The notes under the pieces are model-generated. The model had not been told where the DNA came from, did no database searches, and saw nothing but the letters and a program-made list of their open reading frames with translations. The position numbers and the translations under genes are program-made. Of a stretch of 32,788 bases of DNA, positions 17,603 through 26,777 are shown piece by piece. The DNA comes from Rhodoferax sp. (GTDB lineage Bacteria; Pseudomonadota; Gammaproteobacteria; Burkholderiales; Burkholderiaceae_C), in the NCBI GenBank assembly GCA_025351745.1, contig JANXVI010000278.1, positions 1 through 32,788 on the forward strand. Reading direction: 5' to 3'. The first letter of the stretch is position 1. Every line of letters begins with the position of its first letter.

Positions 17603-17983
17603 ATGGTATTCCGCCATCGAATCTTGGCCCAATGCTGGCCTATGATGTTTGCGGTTTTGGGATTGGTCGCGTCGACGCTGGCATGGGGTGCAGATCCTGA
17701 GGCCGAGCCTGCGTTGAAAGTACCGCAAATCAACCGAGACCCGAAACCCATGTTCACTCCGGCGGAATATCCGATGCCGTCCGATTCGGCGCCCGGCGCC
17801 TACCAGATGCGCTGCTGGCAGCGCGGGCAGTTGCTGTTTTCAGAAAACAACTTAAGCGACCCTGCCGTCGCTGCGCTCCCTGGGCGGGTCGTCACCTTTA
17901 ACGAAAAGACGGGCAATGCCGTCTACTTGGTGGAAGTGGCAGAGTCTCTTTGCCTGATTAAGCGGAATAAGGCAGCACGCTGA
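17603..17983 (+). CDS. Small secreted protein of unknown function
   Basis: 126 aa; signal peptide MFAVLGLVASTLAWGA; starts 3 nt after the upstream stop codon. Confidence 0.65.
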   Translation: MVFRHRILAQCWPMMFAVLGLVASTLAWGADPEAEPALKVPQINRDPKPMFTPAEYPMPSDSAPGAYQMRCWQRGQLLFSENNLSDPAVAALPGRVVTFNEKTGNAVYLVEVAESLCLIKRNKAAR

Positions 17984-17998
17984 GAAGTTACAACGTTC

Positions 17999-19954
17999 AT
18001 GACCAACGAACCCAATGCCCCCAGCTTTTTTGAGGAAACCGAACAACGTGAAGGCCATGATGCGCGCGCACTTTCTTCCGGCTACCGCCTCAACGAATTT
18101 GAAATCCAGAATGTCATAGGAAGCGGCAGTTTTGCAATCGTATACAAGGCATTCGACCATTCCTTGAACCAATTCCGTGCCATCAAGGAATTTTTGCCCC
18201 GTGGCCTGGCTGGACGTTTTGACAACAACACGATTACCATTCTTTCGAAGAAGGATGAATCGGCATACACCACTGGACTTACGGGGTTTATCGATGAAGC
18301 CCGCTTGCTGGCCGGTATCAACCATCCGTCAGTGGTTCGGGTCTACCGATGCATTGAGGCAAACCGGACGGCCTACATGGTCATGGACTTGTGTGAAGGC
18401 GAAACGCTTTCGCAGCGGATTGATCGAGATCCTGTGTTTGATCCACAGTGGATGCAGGCGTTTCTCTGTTCGCTGCTCGGGGGAGTCGAAGCCCTGCATG
18501 CGGCGCGCATTTTGCATCGCGATATCAAACCATCGAATATTTTTTTGGCAAACGGATCGCGTCCCATATTGATCGACTTTGGTTCGGCCCGTCAGCTCGC
18601 AGAGAATGATGTTCAGAGGCCCATGACGGCGATTGTGACCTACAACTATTCTGCGCCAGAACAGTGGGATAGCACGGGTCAGTTTGCGCAGGGACCCTAT
18701 TCCGACATCTATTCGATTGGGGCGACCTGTTATGAGATGGTTGCGCAGCGCAAACCAGGTTCCAGCAATACACGACTGCTGCGAGACTTGCTCATCCCCG
18801 CGGTCGATTTGGGAAAATCCAAATACCCGGCCAAATTTCTCGCGAGCATTGACAAGGCCTTGAAAATACCGGTCAAGGACCGCTACCAGACAGCCCGCGA
18901 GTGGCTCGCCGATCTACAAGCAAATGGCACAAACGGTTCAACGCCTTCGAGCTGGAAATCATGGGCCGTAATCGGTATAGTTGCTGTAGCAGTTTGCGCA
19001 AGTGGAGCCGCCATCTTTTTTGCTGTGCGCGGCAATGCGGCGAAAGAGGTGGCGGCGCACGCCAAAGCTGGCATGACGGAGTCCATAGCTCCCGGCACAC
19101 TTATTCGCGACTGTCCTACGTGCCCTGAGATGGTGGTGGTGGACAAGGGAAGTTTCCAGCAAGGCGGTAACAGCAACGCAGCCGACCGTGATGAGCTGCC
19201 GCGCCATGCAGTCAAAATTGCGACCGCATTTGCAGTAAGCCGATTTGAAGTCACGCTTTTCCAATTCACTGAATTTGTCAATGCATCGGGGTACAACTTT
19301 GGTGGCGATGCATCTTGCAACAAGAAGAAAAGTGCTGTCGAAGACAAAACGTGGAAGTCACCCGGGTTTCCACAGCGGGAAGACGAGCCCGTTGTCTGCA
19401 CCAGTTGGTTCGATGCAAACGCATATGCGCAATGGATGAGCAAGGTCACAGGTAAGCGCTATCGTCTGTTGTCGGAGTCAGAATGGGAATATATGGCCCG
19501 TGCAGGCAGCGATGCACTGACCCCATGGGGTACCGAGGAAAGCAAGTCGTGTGAACATGCCAATCTGGCTGATGAGGCATTTGTAAAGCGTACAGAGGCC
19601 AAGGTAGCCTACAAATGCAACGACCAAAGTGCATTTACGGCGGCCGGCAGCACTTCGTTGCGTCAGAATCGTTTTGGCATTCACGATGCAATAGGCAATG
19701 TCGCTGAATGGGTAGCCGACTGTCTGACTGATGACTATGCCGGTGCTCCAATCGATGGTTCAGCGGTTAACAGCGCAACGTGCCAAAAGCGGGTTTACCG
19801 GGGAGGTGCATTTAACTACAACGTAGCGGATGTACGTTTTGCCCGACGCGAATCGATTGCTCCGGCGGAACGCAGGCCGTTTATCGGTATTCGCCTGGGG
19901 CGCGAGCTGGATGCGCCCGCCACGGCTGTTGTAGAAACTTCGGGGAAAAAATGA
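17999..19954 (+). CDS. Ser/Thr protein kinase - TM - FGE-sulfatase/SUMF1 domain fusion
   Basis: G-loop IGSGSFAIVYKA, AIKEFLP, HRDIKPSNI, IDFGSAR, SAPEQW; TM AVIGIVAVAVCASGAAIFFAV; then CPTCPEMVVVDKGSFQQGG...RLLSESEWEYMARAGSD...GNVAEWVADCL...RVYRGGAFNY...IGIRLGREL. Confidence 0.93.
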   Translation: MTNEPNAPSFFEETEQREGHDARALSSGYRLNEFEIQNVIGSGSFAIVYKAFDHSLNQFRAIKEFLPRGLAGRFDNNTITILSKKDESAYTTGLTGFIDEARLLAGINHPSVVRVYRCIEANRTAYMVMDLCEGETLSQRIDRDPVFDPQWMQAFLCSLLGGVEALHAARILHRDIKPSNIFLANGSRPILIDFGSARQLAENDVQRPMTAIVTYNYSAPEQWDSTGQFAQGPYSDIYSIGATCYEMVAQRKPGSSNTRLLRDLLIPAVDLGKSKYPAKFLASIDKALKIPVKDRYQTAREWLADLQANGTNGSTPSSWKSWAVIGIVAVAVCASGAAIFFAVRGNAAKEVAAHAKAGMTESIAPGTLIRDCPTCPEMVVVDKGSFQQGGNSNAADRDELPRHAVKIATAFAVSRFEVTLFQFTEFVNASGYNFGGDASCNKKKSAVEDKTWKSPGFPQREDEPVVCTSWFDANAYAQWMSKVTGKRYRLLSESEWEYMARAGSDALTPWGTEESKSCEHANLADEAFVKRTEAKVAYKCNDQSAFTAAGSTSLRQNRFGIHDAIGNVAEWVADCLTDDYAGAPIDGSAVNSATCQKRVYRGGAFNYNVADVRFARRESIAPAERRPFIGIRLGRELDAPATAVVETSGKK

Positions 19955-21126
19955 AATCGACCGTATTCGCAATTGTCTTTGCCATTGGCACTTCGGCTGT
20001 GTATGCGAACAATGCAGAGCCTGTAGAAATCCCTGACGCTAAACAACAAAAGGCTACAGGCGGCAAGTCAAAGGCAGAATCAGAGATCCGAAATGCGCTG
20101 GCAAAGGCTGCTTCGGCACGCGTCGAAAACGTAGCCACCGTAGCTGCAGGTGGTAGCCATACCGTCGCCGTGCGAAGGGACGGCGTTGCATTGGCTTGGG
20201 GTGGCAATGAGGCGGGACAGTTGGGCGATACCAAGACCAGCAACAGTGACCGCCCGGTGCTGGTTGTCGCAGGGCCGTACACGGCGGTGGCCGGCGGGGG
20301 CAGTTTTTCTGTGGCTATCAAGTCCGACGGTTCAGTTTGGGTGTGGGGCCAGCAAGTAGCGGGGACAGACGCAACCGGTAAGCGCACCGAGGCACGGCGG
20401 ATGTCCATCGACGGCAATGCCGTAGCGGTCGCTGCCGGGGGGCAGCATGCCCTTGCATTGACCGCAGACGGGGCCCTGTGGACTTGGGGTGGTAATCAAT
20501 TTGGGCAAGTTGGCGATGGCACAACGATGCCTCGGCCTGCGCCTATGCTCATTGGTCGGGGCTTTGCCAAAATTGCGGCAGGCGGGTCGCACAGCCTTGC
20601 GATCAATCGCGAGGGCACCCTTTTCGCGTGGGGTAACAATGAATCTGGTCAATTGGGTATAGGCGCGCGTGAAGCCGTCGTGCCGACGGAAGTAGGGCGT
20701 GACTTTTTAGAGGTTGCGGCTGGTCGGAACCATACTTTGGCAATCAAGCGCGGCGGGAGCTTGTGGGCGTGGGGCGACAACCAAAGTGGGCAATTGGGCA
20801 ACCGTTCTTCAGCGAGCCAACCTACTCCTCTTAAAATTGGAGAGGATAGCGACTGGACGTCAGTCGCAACGGGCAGCGGCCACTCGCTTGCCATTCGTGC
20901 AAAGAGCAGTTTGTTCGCATGGGGCACGAACGAGGAAGGCCAACTCGGTACAGGCACGGGTGTTAGCGTCAATGTACCTACCAAAGTAGAGGGCGACTTC
21001 GTGCAAATTGCGGCGGGCGCGTACCACTCCGTAGGGGTAAAGCCTGACGGTAGTGTTTGGGTGTGGGGCGCCTCGGATCAGGGGCAAGCGGGCAAAGGCG
21101 CATCGCCAAAGCCCAGGTCCATGTGA
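19951..21126 (+). CDS. Secreted RCC1-repeat beta-propeller protein (seven repeats visible)
   Basis: ATGA overlap with the kinase gene; signal peptide MKSTVFAIVFAIGTSAVYA; repeated [VI]AxGxxHxxAxxxdGxlxxWGxNxxGQLG. Confidence 0.92.
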   Translation: MKSTVFAIVFAIGTSAVYANNAEPVEIPDAKQQKATGGKSKAESEIRNALAKAASARVENVATVAAGGSHTVAVRRDGVALAWGGNEAGQLGDTKTSNSDRPVLVVAGPYTAVAGGGSFSVAIKSDGSVWVWGQQVAGTDATGKRTEARRMSIDGNAVAVAAGGQHALALTADGALWTWGGNQFGQVGDGTTMPRPAPMLIGRGFAKIAAGGSHSLAINREGTLFAWGNNESGQLGIGAREAVVPTEVGRDFLEVAAGRNHTLAIKRGGSLWAWGDNQSGQLGNRSSASQPTPLKIGEDSDWTSVATGSGHSLAIRAKSSLFAWGTNEEGQLGTGTGVSVNVPTKVEGDFVQIAAGAYHSVGVKPDGSVWVWGASDQGQAGKGASPKPRSM

Positions 21127-21127
21127 G

Positions 21128-24100
21128 TCAACGAGCGGTTACGCCGTTAACACCCACGAGTGCTATCGGAAAGTCAGCTACACCAAGCGGAGTGATGCTG
21201 ACAGGGGATTGTTGTCCCTTCGTCAATTCTTTGACCCGCTCGGCAACGTAGAAGTCAAGCCCCTTGTGGGTGACGATTCCAGTCTTTCGAAAATCTGCTT
21301 TACCTGCCAAGCCTTCGACCAGTGCTTTGGTAAAAGCTCCATTCCCCCAGTTCGGCGATTCCTGGGAGAGTTGTCGTCCCGTGGAGGCTGCAAAAACCAC
21401 AACACCGTTCTCGGCGGATGCGAGGTCATTGACGATTGCATTGACGTCTGCCACGCCCCGCGTTTTGGCCGTACCGAGTGCATTGCCAGAATGGCAGGTG
21501 TCGATGAAAAAGAGGGCCTTGCCAGCAATATTGTTCAACGTGAGTTTGATGTCATTGTGCGCGACGCCGGTGCGCAGTAGTTGCTCCGGATTGATGTCAT
21601 GCGGCAAAAAATAGTAATTGCCAGCGTTGTCGTTCATACCATGGCCAGCGAGAAAGAGTATTCCAACGTCGCGTGCTGTGACCTCACGCTTGAGCCATTC
21701 CAAGCCTTCCAGTACGCCATCCTTGGTGGCCTTTGCGTCTGTCAAGAGGCGAACTTCAACGTCACGGTACAGTGTTCCCTTCTGTTGCAAAAGTACCTGA
21801 CTAAAGTCGCTAGCATCCTTCGCGGCAAAATCAAGGTTGTAGGTGGGATTGCGGTATTTGGACATTCCCACAGCCAGAACATAGAGCTTGGGATTGAACA
21901 TCTTGTCACCTGAGGAGGCGCTTGGAGGCGTGCTGACTGCGGGCTTGCTCCCACCCCATTTCACCAACAAGGAGGTCGGCAAAGATACCCCATTGCGATT
22001 CTCGGCAAAGACTTGAACATCCGCATTCTCATTGGGCAATCGGACGGCAATGTCACGGTAGTCGACGCCCGACGCCGAGGGGCCTGCTTTCTGGGCCAAT
22101 GCAACACCAACATCTGCCTGCAACAAACCATTGACTCTTACCCGGACCGATTGGACGGGTGCGTCCATTGGAGTGCGAACCGACACGCGCAGGGTGAGTT
22201 CATTCTTGGAAGTGACGAACCCGTCCTGGGGCGCAAGAATGTCCACAACAGGTGGCAGTGCCTGCGCTACCGACTGCGCCTGCACCATTCGCCCAGCGGC
22301 CAAATCAGACAGGCGCAGCGCTTCTGCAACGGTACCGGCTTCAATTACTCTGGCGACCACATCGGGTCGGTAAAATTGGGTTCTGAACCGGGATGCCGGG
22401 AAGAAGTCTGCAGATTGGTCTTTGCCGCGATTGAGGTGCCAACCTATCAGGTCTTCTGACCCCGCAGCGGCGGCGTAATAACCACTCGGAGTCCAGATGA
22501 CCCAGCGCCGACGGTCGGGGTGCGGGTACAGCGCCAGTTGCTCAGTGCCGTCGCTCGCGCGGTACCAGCGAATAGTTCCGTCGCTGAAACCTGCAATGAC
22601 CCACTGACCATTGCCTGAGACATTGACTTGCCAAGTGGTTCCTGGGGCCGTTGAGCGCCAGCGTTCGGTGCCGTCGGCCTTGATGTAGCGCACATAGAGA
22701 CTGGTACCTAGTACGACGCCTGCACTGCCAGATGCAAGTGCTGCACTCATTGAAACTTCGTTTTCCGCTAACACAAACGGGCGCCCATTGAGTCGAGGCT
22801 GCACACTGTCGATCCATTCACGCACTTCCAGGGTTTTGCTACTTACCGCTGGAGCAGTCCACAGCGTTTGCGGTGCGACCCATTCTGTGCGCACCAGGTC
22901 AAAGCCGCTTTCGCTTGCAGTGCCTCGGCTGCTGCGCCCAGAAAACGCAATGGCGCTGCCGTCGCGGGACGTACGGAACCCGGTCCGCCCGCCTCGAAAA
23001 TCAATCAGTCCACTGCTAACGGCAAGATCTGAAGCAGATGCCTGGGTCCCCGCGGTCGGTGTCAGCCAGCCCCAAGCGGGGTCCGCTGATGCATAAACGA
23101 TGCGACCGTCATGAAGGACTTGAATGCCAACAATGCTGTTACCAGTGAGGCTTACATCCGTTGCTTTGCCTTGACCTTGTGCTGCCCAGCGCCTAAGCCC
23201 ATGTCTTCCGTCTGGAAGTTTCCAGGTGCCGGCCGCCAAAAGCTCGGCGCCGTTGGGGCTCCAGGCCAACGCGTTCAGGCTTCCATTTGCGATGCCAGCG
23301 ATGTCGGGCGAGAACGCCTGAACTAATGTGTCCGATCGCAGCACGGCAATAGCCGGGGAGTCGGCAAAACCGACGGCCAACGCGGCGCCATCCGGTGACC
23401 ACGCGAGGCCAAAAGCCTGGCTACCCGATTGGGTCGGCGCACTGCGGTTCAACCTAAGTGTGCCTTGTGCCCAGCTGTAGACACGAACCAAACCGTCTGC
23501 ACTGGTTGACGCCAGTCGAGCGCCATCGGGGCTAAATTTTGCACTGGTGATGGAACCGTCGTAACGGGAATCGCCACCCAGTTCCCGGCTGTTTCGCCAG
23601 TCGGAATCACTGCCGAATAGACGCAATCCATTTTTCCCCCATAGCCCCACGAGCAGACTTTTCCCGTTCGGCGAGAAGTTGAGTTGTGTGATGACGTCTG
23701 GCAAGCCAGTGATGCGCTGGACCATCGCGCCGCTTTTCGCGTCGAAAAGATAGACATCATTGTCCGCCGACCAACCACCTACTGCAATAATCGATCCAGT
23801 GGGCGCCATGGCGGCCGCGAAGAGCTTGCCGTCATTTCCAGCGCCAATGGGAGGTCGCAAAACCCTGAGGAGCTGACCATTCGCAAGATCCCAGACGCGA
23901 GCGGTTCGGTCGTCCGCCGCTGTGACCGCATAACGGCCCGTGCGGTCAATGTCGAGCGCCCGAATCGGTGCGGTATGCGAGCCTGTGTTGACCTGCAAGA
24001 GTGGGGACTCCCTGCTTTGCGCCAGACTGGCCCCCGCGAGCAAAGACGAGCAAACATGGGCCAAGGCCAGGGTCAAGACCCACGGGCCCCAATGTCGTGT

Positions 24101-24139
24101 CAGACGGCGCAAAACTCCAGGCCGCTCAACTGTGGTCAT
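21128..24139 (-). CDS. Secreted WD40-like beta-propeller + C-terminal caspase-like (C14) peptidase
   Basis: The ORF track starts at 24178; the internal ATG at 24139 gives MTTVERPGVLRRLTRHWGPWVLTLALAHVCSSLLAGASLA and avoids overlapping the upstream gene. WD-like HTAPIRALDIDRTGRYAVTAADDRTARVWDLANGQLLRVL; caspase dyad LFLAGHGMND and FFIDTCHSGN. Confidence 0.92.
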   Translation of the reverse strand: MTTVERPGVLRRLTRHWGPWVLTLALAHVCSSLLAGASLAQSRESPLLQVNTGSHTAPIRALDIDRTGRYAVTAADDRTARVWDLANGQLLRVLRPPIGAGNDGKLFAAAMAPTGSIIAVGGWSADNDVYLFDAKSGAMVQRITGLPDVITQLNFSPNGKSLLVGLWGKNGLRLFGSDSDWRNSRELGGDSRYDGSITSAKFSPDGARLASTSADGLVRVYSWAQGTLRLNRSAPTQSGSQAFGLAWSPDGAALAVGFADSPAIAVLRSDTLVQAFSPDIAGIANGSLNALAWSPNGAELLAAGTWKLPDGRHGLRRWAAQGQGKATDVSLTGNSIVGIQVLHDGRIVYASADPAWGWLTPTAGTQASASDLAVSSGLIDFRGGRTGFRTSRDGSAIAFSGRSSRGTASESGFDLVRTEWVAPQTLWTAPAVSSKTLEVREWIDSVQPRLNGRPFVLAENEVSMSAALASGSAGVVLGTSLYVRYIKADGTERWRSTAPGTTWQVNVSGNGQWVIAGFSDGTIRWYRASDGTEQLALYPHPDRRRWVIWTPSGYYAAAAGSEDLIGWHLNRGKDQSADFFPASRFRTQFYRPDVVARVIEAGTVAEALRLSDLAAGRMVQAQSVAQALPPVVDILAPQDGFVTSKNELTLRVSVRTPMDAPVQSVRVRVNGLLQADVGVALAQKAGPSASGVDYRDIAVRLPNENADVQVFAENRNGVSLPTSLLVKWGGSKPAVSTPPSASSGDKMFNPKLYVLAVGMSKYRNPTYNLDFAAKDASDFSQVLLQQKGTLYRDVEVRLLTDAKATKDGVLEGLEWLKREVTARDVGILFLAGHGMNDNAGNYYFLPHDINPEQLLRTGVAHNDIKLTLNNIAGKALFFIDTCHSGNALGTAKTRGVADVNAIVNDLASAENGVVVFAASTGRQLSQESPNWGNGAFTKALVEGLAGKADFRKTGIVTHKGLDFYVAERVKELTKGQQSPVSITPLGVADFPIALVGVNGVTAR

Positions 24140-24159
24140 TGCTGAATCGGCAACGCCAT

Positions 24160-25452
24160 TCAGGCCTTTGGTGCACATGGGCCCGGCTTGAATTCGATGC
24201 GACGGTCCAGCGCGTCGAACGGATCGCCCCGACCGGTTGCAACCATTGCTTCGCTGGAGCCATAGCCCTTCGTGCTGATGAGGTCTGCGAGGTCGTTGCG
24301 CTCTGCAATCAACCGCTGTTTGACATATTCTGCGCGTTGCAAGGAGAGTCGCTCGTTCAAAGCCTCTGATCCTCCCCGCCCGGTATGGCCCCCGACTTCA
24401 AAGCAAGTCCCCGACGCCTTGGCAAATTTGGATGACTCGCTCGCCAATTCCTTGAGCCAACGGTCATACGAATTTTCATCCTTGGCGAAACCAGCTGCTC
24501 CACTTTGGAATCCAAATTTCACAGCCAATCGCTTCGCTGTCATACCTTGGGAGGCCAGTTTTGCGAATTCATGCATCGCAGCATCGCGTCGCCCTAGCTT
24601 GAGATTGGACAGATAGATGCCTGTGTGGGCGCGCGGTTGGTCGCCAGCAGGGTTGCGCAAGAGCGCGGTAAACAATGCCAGAGATTCCTTATATTTTCGA
24701 CCGTTGTAAGCCTTGGTGGCCTCGTCGATACCGGCAGCAACCGAAACCTTGTCCAAGTACGCCGGGTTAATAGGGTCACCCGCACTGGTGCCTTGGCAAG
24801 TACGAATATAGCCTTCGACAATTTTGTCGTTTATCCATAGTGGTGCGTCCCGAAAATAGGGCAGGGGAGTGGGATCGATACCCGCGGTTTGCGATCTGGC
24901 GAAACCCTTGCTTACAATTTTTCCGGTTTTAAGGTCGGCGAGCGCAAAGCAAATTCGATACGCATCACGCTCTCCCGTGCCCTTGCCTTGCAGGTTTATG
25001 GGGGTAAAAGTTCCGATGAACACCAAGGGCGCGGCGGCTAAGTTTGCGGCGTTGAGCGGCTTGACCTGGTAGCGTGGGAAATCGCTGGATACGATCCCGA
25101 CCACTTGCTTTTCCAGGGCCGCCGTTGCTACGGACTGCATGCCGGTTGTTCCGTCCACCAGTGGATCAATCACCATATCGAAAGTCTGCCCATCGGGCAA
25201 CTTCGCCTTGGTGAAGAGGTCTTTTGCGGCAAGCTTCACTGCATCCTCGTAGGGGAGAGCAACAATGACCGCAGGCGGTGCGGCGGGCTGCTGTGCGACG
25301 GTAACAATCGCTGGCGCTGGAGCGACTTCTTTTTTGGCCATGTCTTGATTTGCGCAACCCAGTAACACTATCGGAATTGCAATCAAGAGAAGATACCTTG
25401 AAGGAGAGGCGGCCTCATAGTTTGGGGCTGCCAACTGAAGTGAGGGTTTCAT
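24160..25452 (-). CDS. OmpA-like domain lipoprotein
   Basis: Start MKPSLQLAAPNY (ATG at 25452); lipobox VLLGCANQ; C-terminal CFEVGGHTGRGGSEALNERLSLQRAEYVKQRLI...DRRIEFKPG, OmpA/MotB-like peptidoglycan-binding pattern. Confidence 0.8.
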   Translation of the reverse strand: MKPSLQLAAPNYEAASPSRYLLLIAIPIVLLGCANQDMAKKEVAPAPAIVTVAQQPAAPPAVIVALPYEDAVKLAAKDLFTKAKLPDGQTFDMVIDPLVDGTTGMQSVATAALEKQVVGIVSSDFPRYQVKPLNAANLAAAPLVFIGTFTPINLQGKGTGERDAYRICFALADLKTGKIVSKGFARSQTAGIDPTPLPYFRDAPLWINDKIVEGYIRTCQGTSAGDPINPAYLDKVSVAAGIDEATKAYNGRKYKESLALFTALLRNPAGDQPRAHTGIYLSNLKLGRRDAAMHEFAKLASQGMTAKRLAVKFGFQSGAAGFAKDENSYDRWLKELASESSKFAKASGTCFEVGGHTGRGGSEALNERLSLQRAEYVKQRLIAERNDLADLISTKGYGSSEAMVATGRGDPFDALDRRIEFKPGPCAPKA

Positions 25453-25655
25453 AGTAGTGCCCTTTGAGATATGGAAACAGTACACCAACCGCATCCAAAT
25501 GGATTTCATCCGACTCGGTACATTTCATGATAGCCAGTTCCACCAAGGCGTCAACTGACACCCAAGGGACCGGGCGGCGCGAAGGCGCACGCGAATGTCA
25601 ATCTCCAGAATGAGATACTGCAGCCCATCCGAAAAAATGACTGGGAGAGGAAACC

Positions 25656-26777
25656 ATGCTGCAAAAACTCAACGAACTGACCGAGGGCCACGGCGCGCTG
25701 CAGAAGGGAAGGGGCCTGATCACCGGTGTCATCGCACTCTCTTTGGGTATCTTGTGTTTCTTGGGCGTGCTGGCGTTTCACTTCCCGCAGTACCTCACGA
25801 CACCCGAGCTGCGCAAGAGCTACAACGTGGATGTGATTCGCACCGTTATGTTCGTAGCCATGGTACTGGCGGGCGGCATGTCATTGGTCAACGTGCTGTT
25901 CAACCGATCGCGTTGGTTGTCGGGCTTTGCGTTTCTACTGGTGGTGCTGACCGCCATCCTGGGCGGCCACAAGGTACCGGTCAACGACTTTGCCGACAAC
26001 ACGCCGTATATCGGGCTGGACTGGTTCATTCTGGACCTGCTGGGCTCGTCGCTGATTTTTATTTTCGTTGAAAAGTTGTTTGCACTGCGCAAAGACCAAC
26101 CCGTGTTTCGCCCCGAGTGGCAGACCGACTTCAACCACTTTATCGTCAACCATATGGTGGTGGGCTTCATCATGCTGGCGACCAATCTGTTTGTGCACAA
26201 GCTGTTTGGCTGGGCGGCTAAGGACGGCATTCAGGCATGGGTGCGCGACATGCCTTTTTTTGCGGCTGTGTTTTTGATCGTGCTGGTGGCAGACCTGGTC
26301 CAGTACTGGACCCACCGCGCCTACCATGAGACCTGGCTGTGGCGCCTGCACGCCGTGCACCACAGCGCCAAACATATGGACTGGTTGGCGGGTTCGCGCC
26401 AGCATATTCTGGAGCTCATCATCACCCGCACGCTGGTGCTGGCGCCGATCTTTGTGCTGGGCTTCTCCAAAGAGGTGATCGATACCTACATCGTCATCGT
26501 CGGCTTCCAGGCGGTGTTCAACCATGCCAACGTCAGCGTGCGCCTGGGGCCGCTGCGCTATGTGATCGTCACGCCCAATTTCCACCATTGGCACCACAGC
26601 CAGGACCAGGAGGCGCTGGACCGCAACTACGCGGCGCACTTTGCCTTCATCGACTACCTGTTTGGTACAGCGGTCAAGAGCACGAAACTCTGGCCTGAGC
26701 ACTATGGTGTGCTGGGCGACTACGTTCCCGATGGCTTTATGAAGCAGCTCAAGTTTCCGTTTGTCTGGAAGGGTTAG
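25656..26777 (+). CDS. Sterol desaturase / fatty acid hydroxylase family protein
   Basis: His clusters YWTHRAYHE, LHAVHHSAKHMDW, NFHHWHHSQDQEALDRNYAAHFAFIDYLFGT; multiple TM segments. Confidence 0.92.
   Translation: MLQKLNELTEGHGALQKGRGLITGVIALSLGILCFLGVLAFHFPQYLTTPELRKSYNVDVIRTVMFVAMVLAGGMSLVNVLFNRSRWLSGFAFLLVVLTAILGGHKVPVNDFADNTPYIGLDWFILDLLGSSLIFIFVEKLFALRKDQPVFRPEWQTDFNHFIVNHMVVGFIMLATNLFVHKLFGWAAKDGIQAWVRDMPFFAAVFLIVLVADLVQYWTHRAYHETWLWRLHAVHHSAKHMDWLAGSRQHILELIITRTLVLAPIFVLGFSKEVIDTYIVIVGFQAVFNHANVSVRLGPLRYVIVTPNFHHWHHSQDQEALDRNYAAHFAFIDYLFGTAVKSTKLWPEHYGVLGDYVPDGFMKQLKFPFVWKG

Noticed and set aside
25935-26702. 255 aa minus-strand ORF antisense to the desaturase-family gene
   Set aside because: The sense frame has the diagnostic His clusters; the antisense is a GC-rich shadow ORF.
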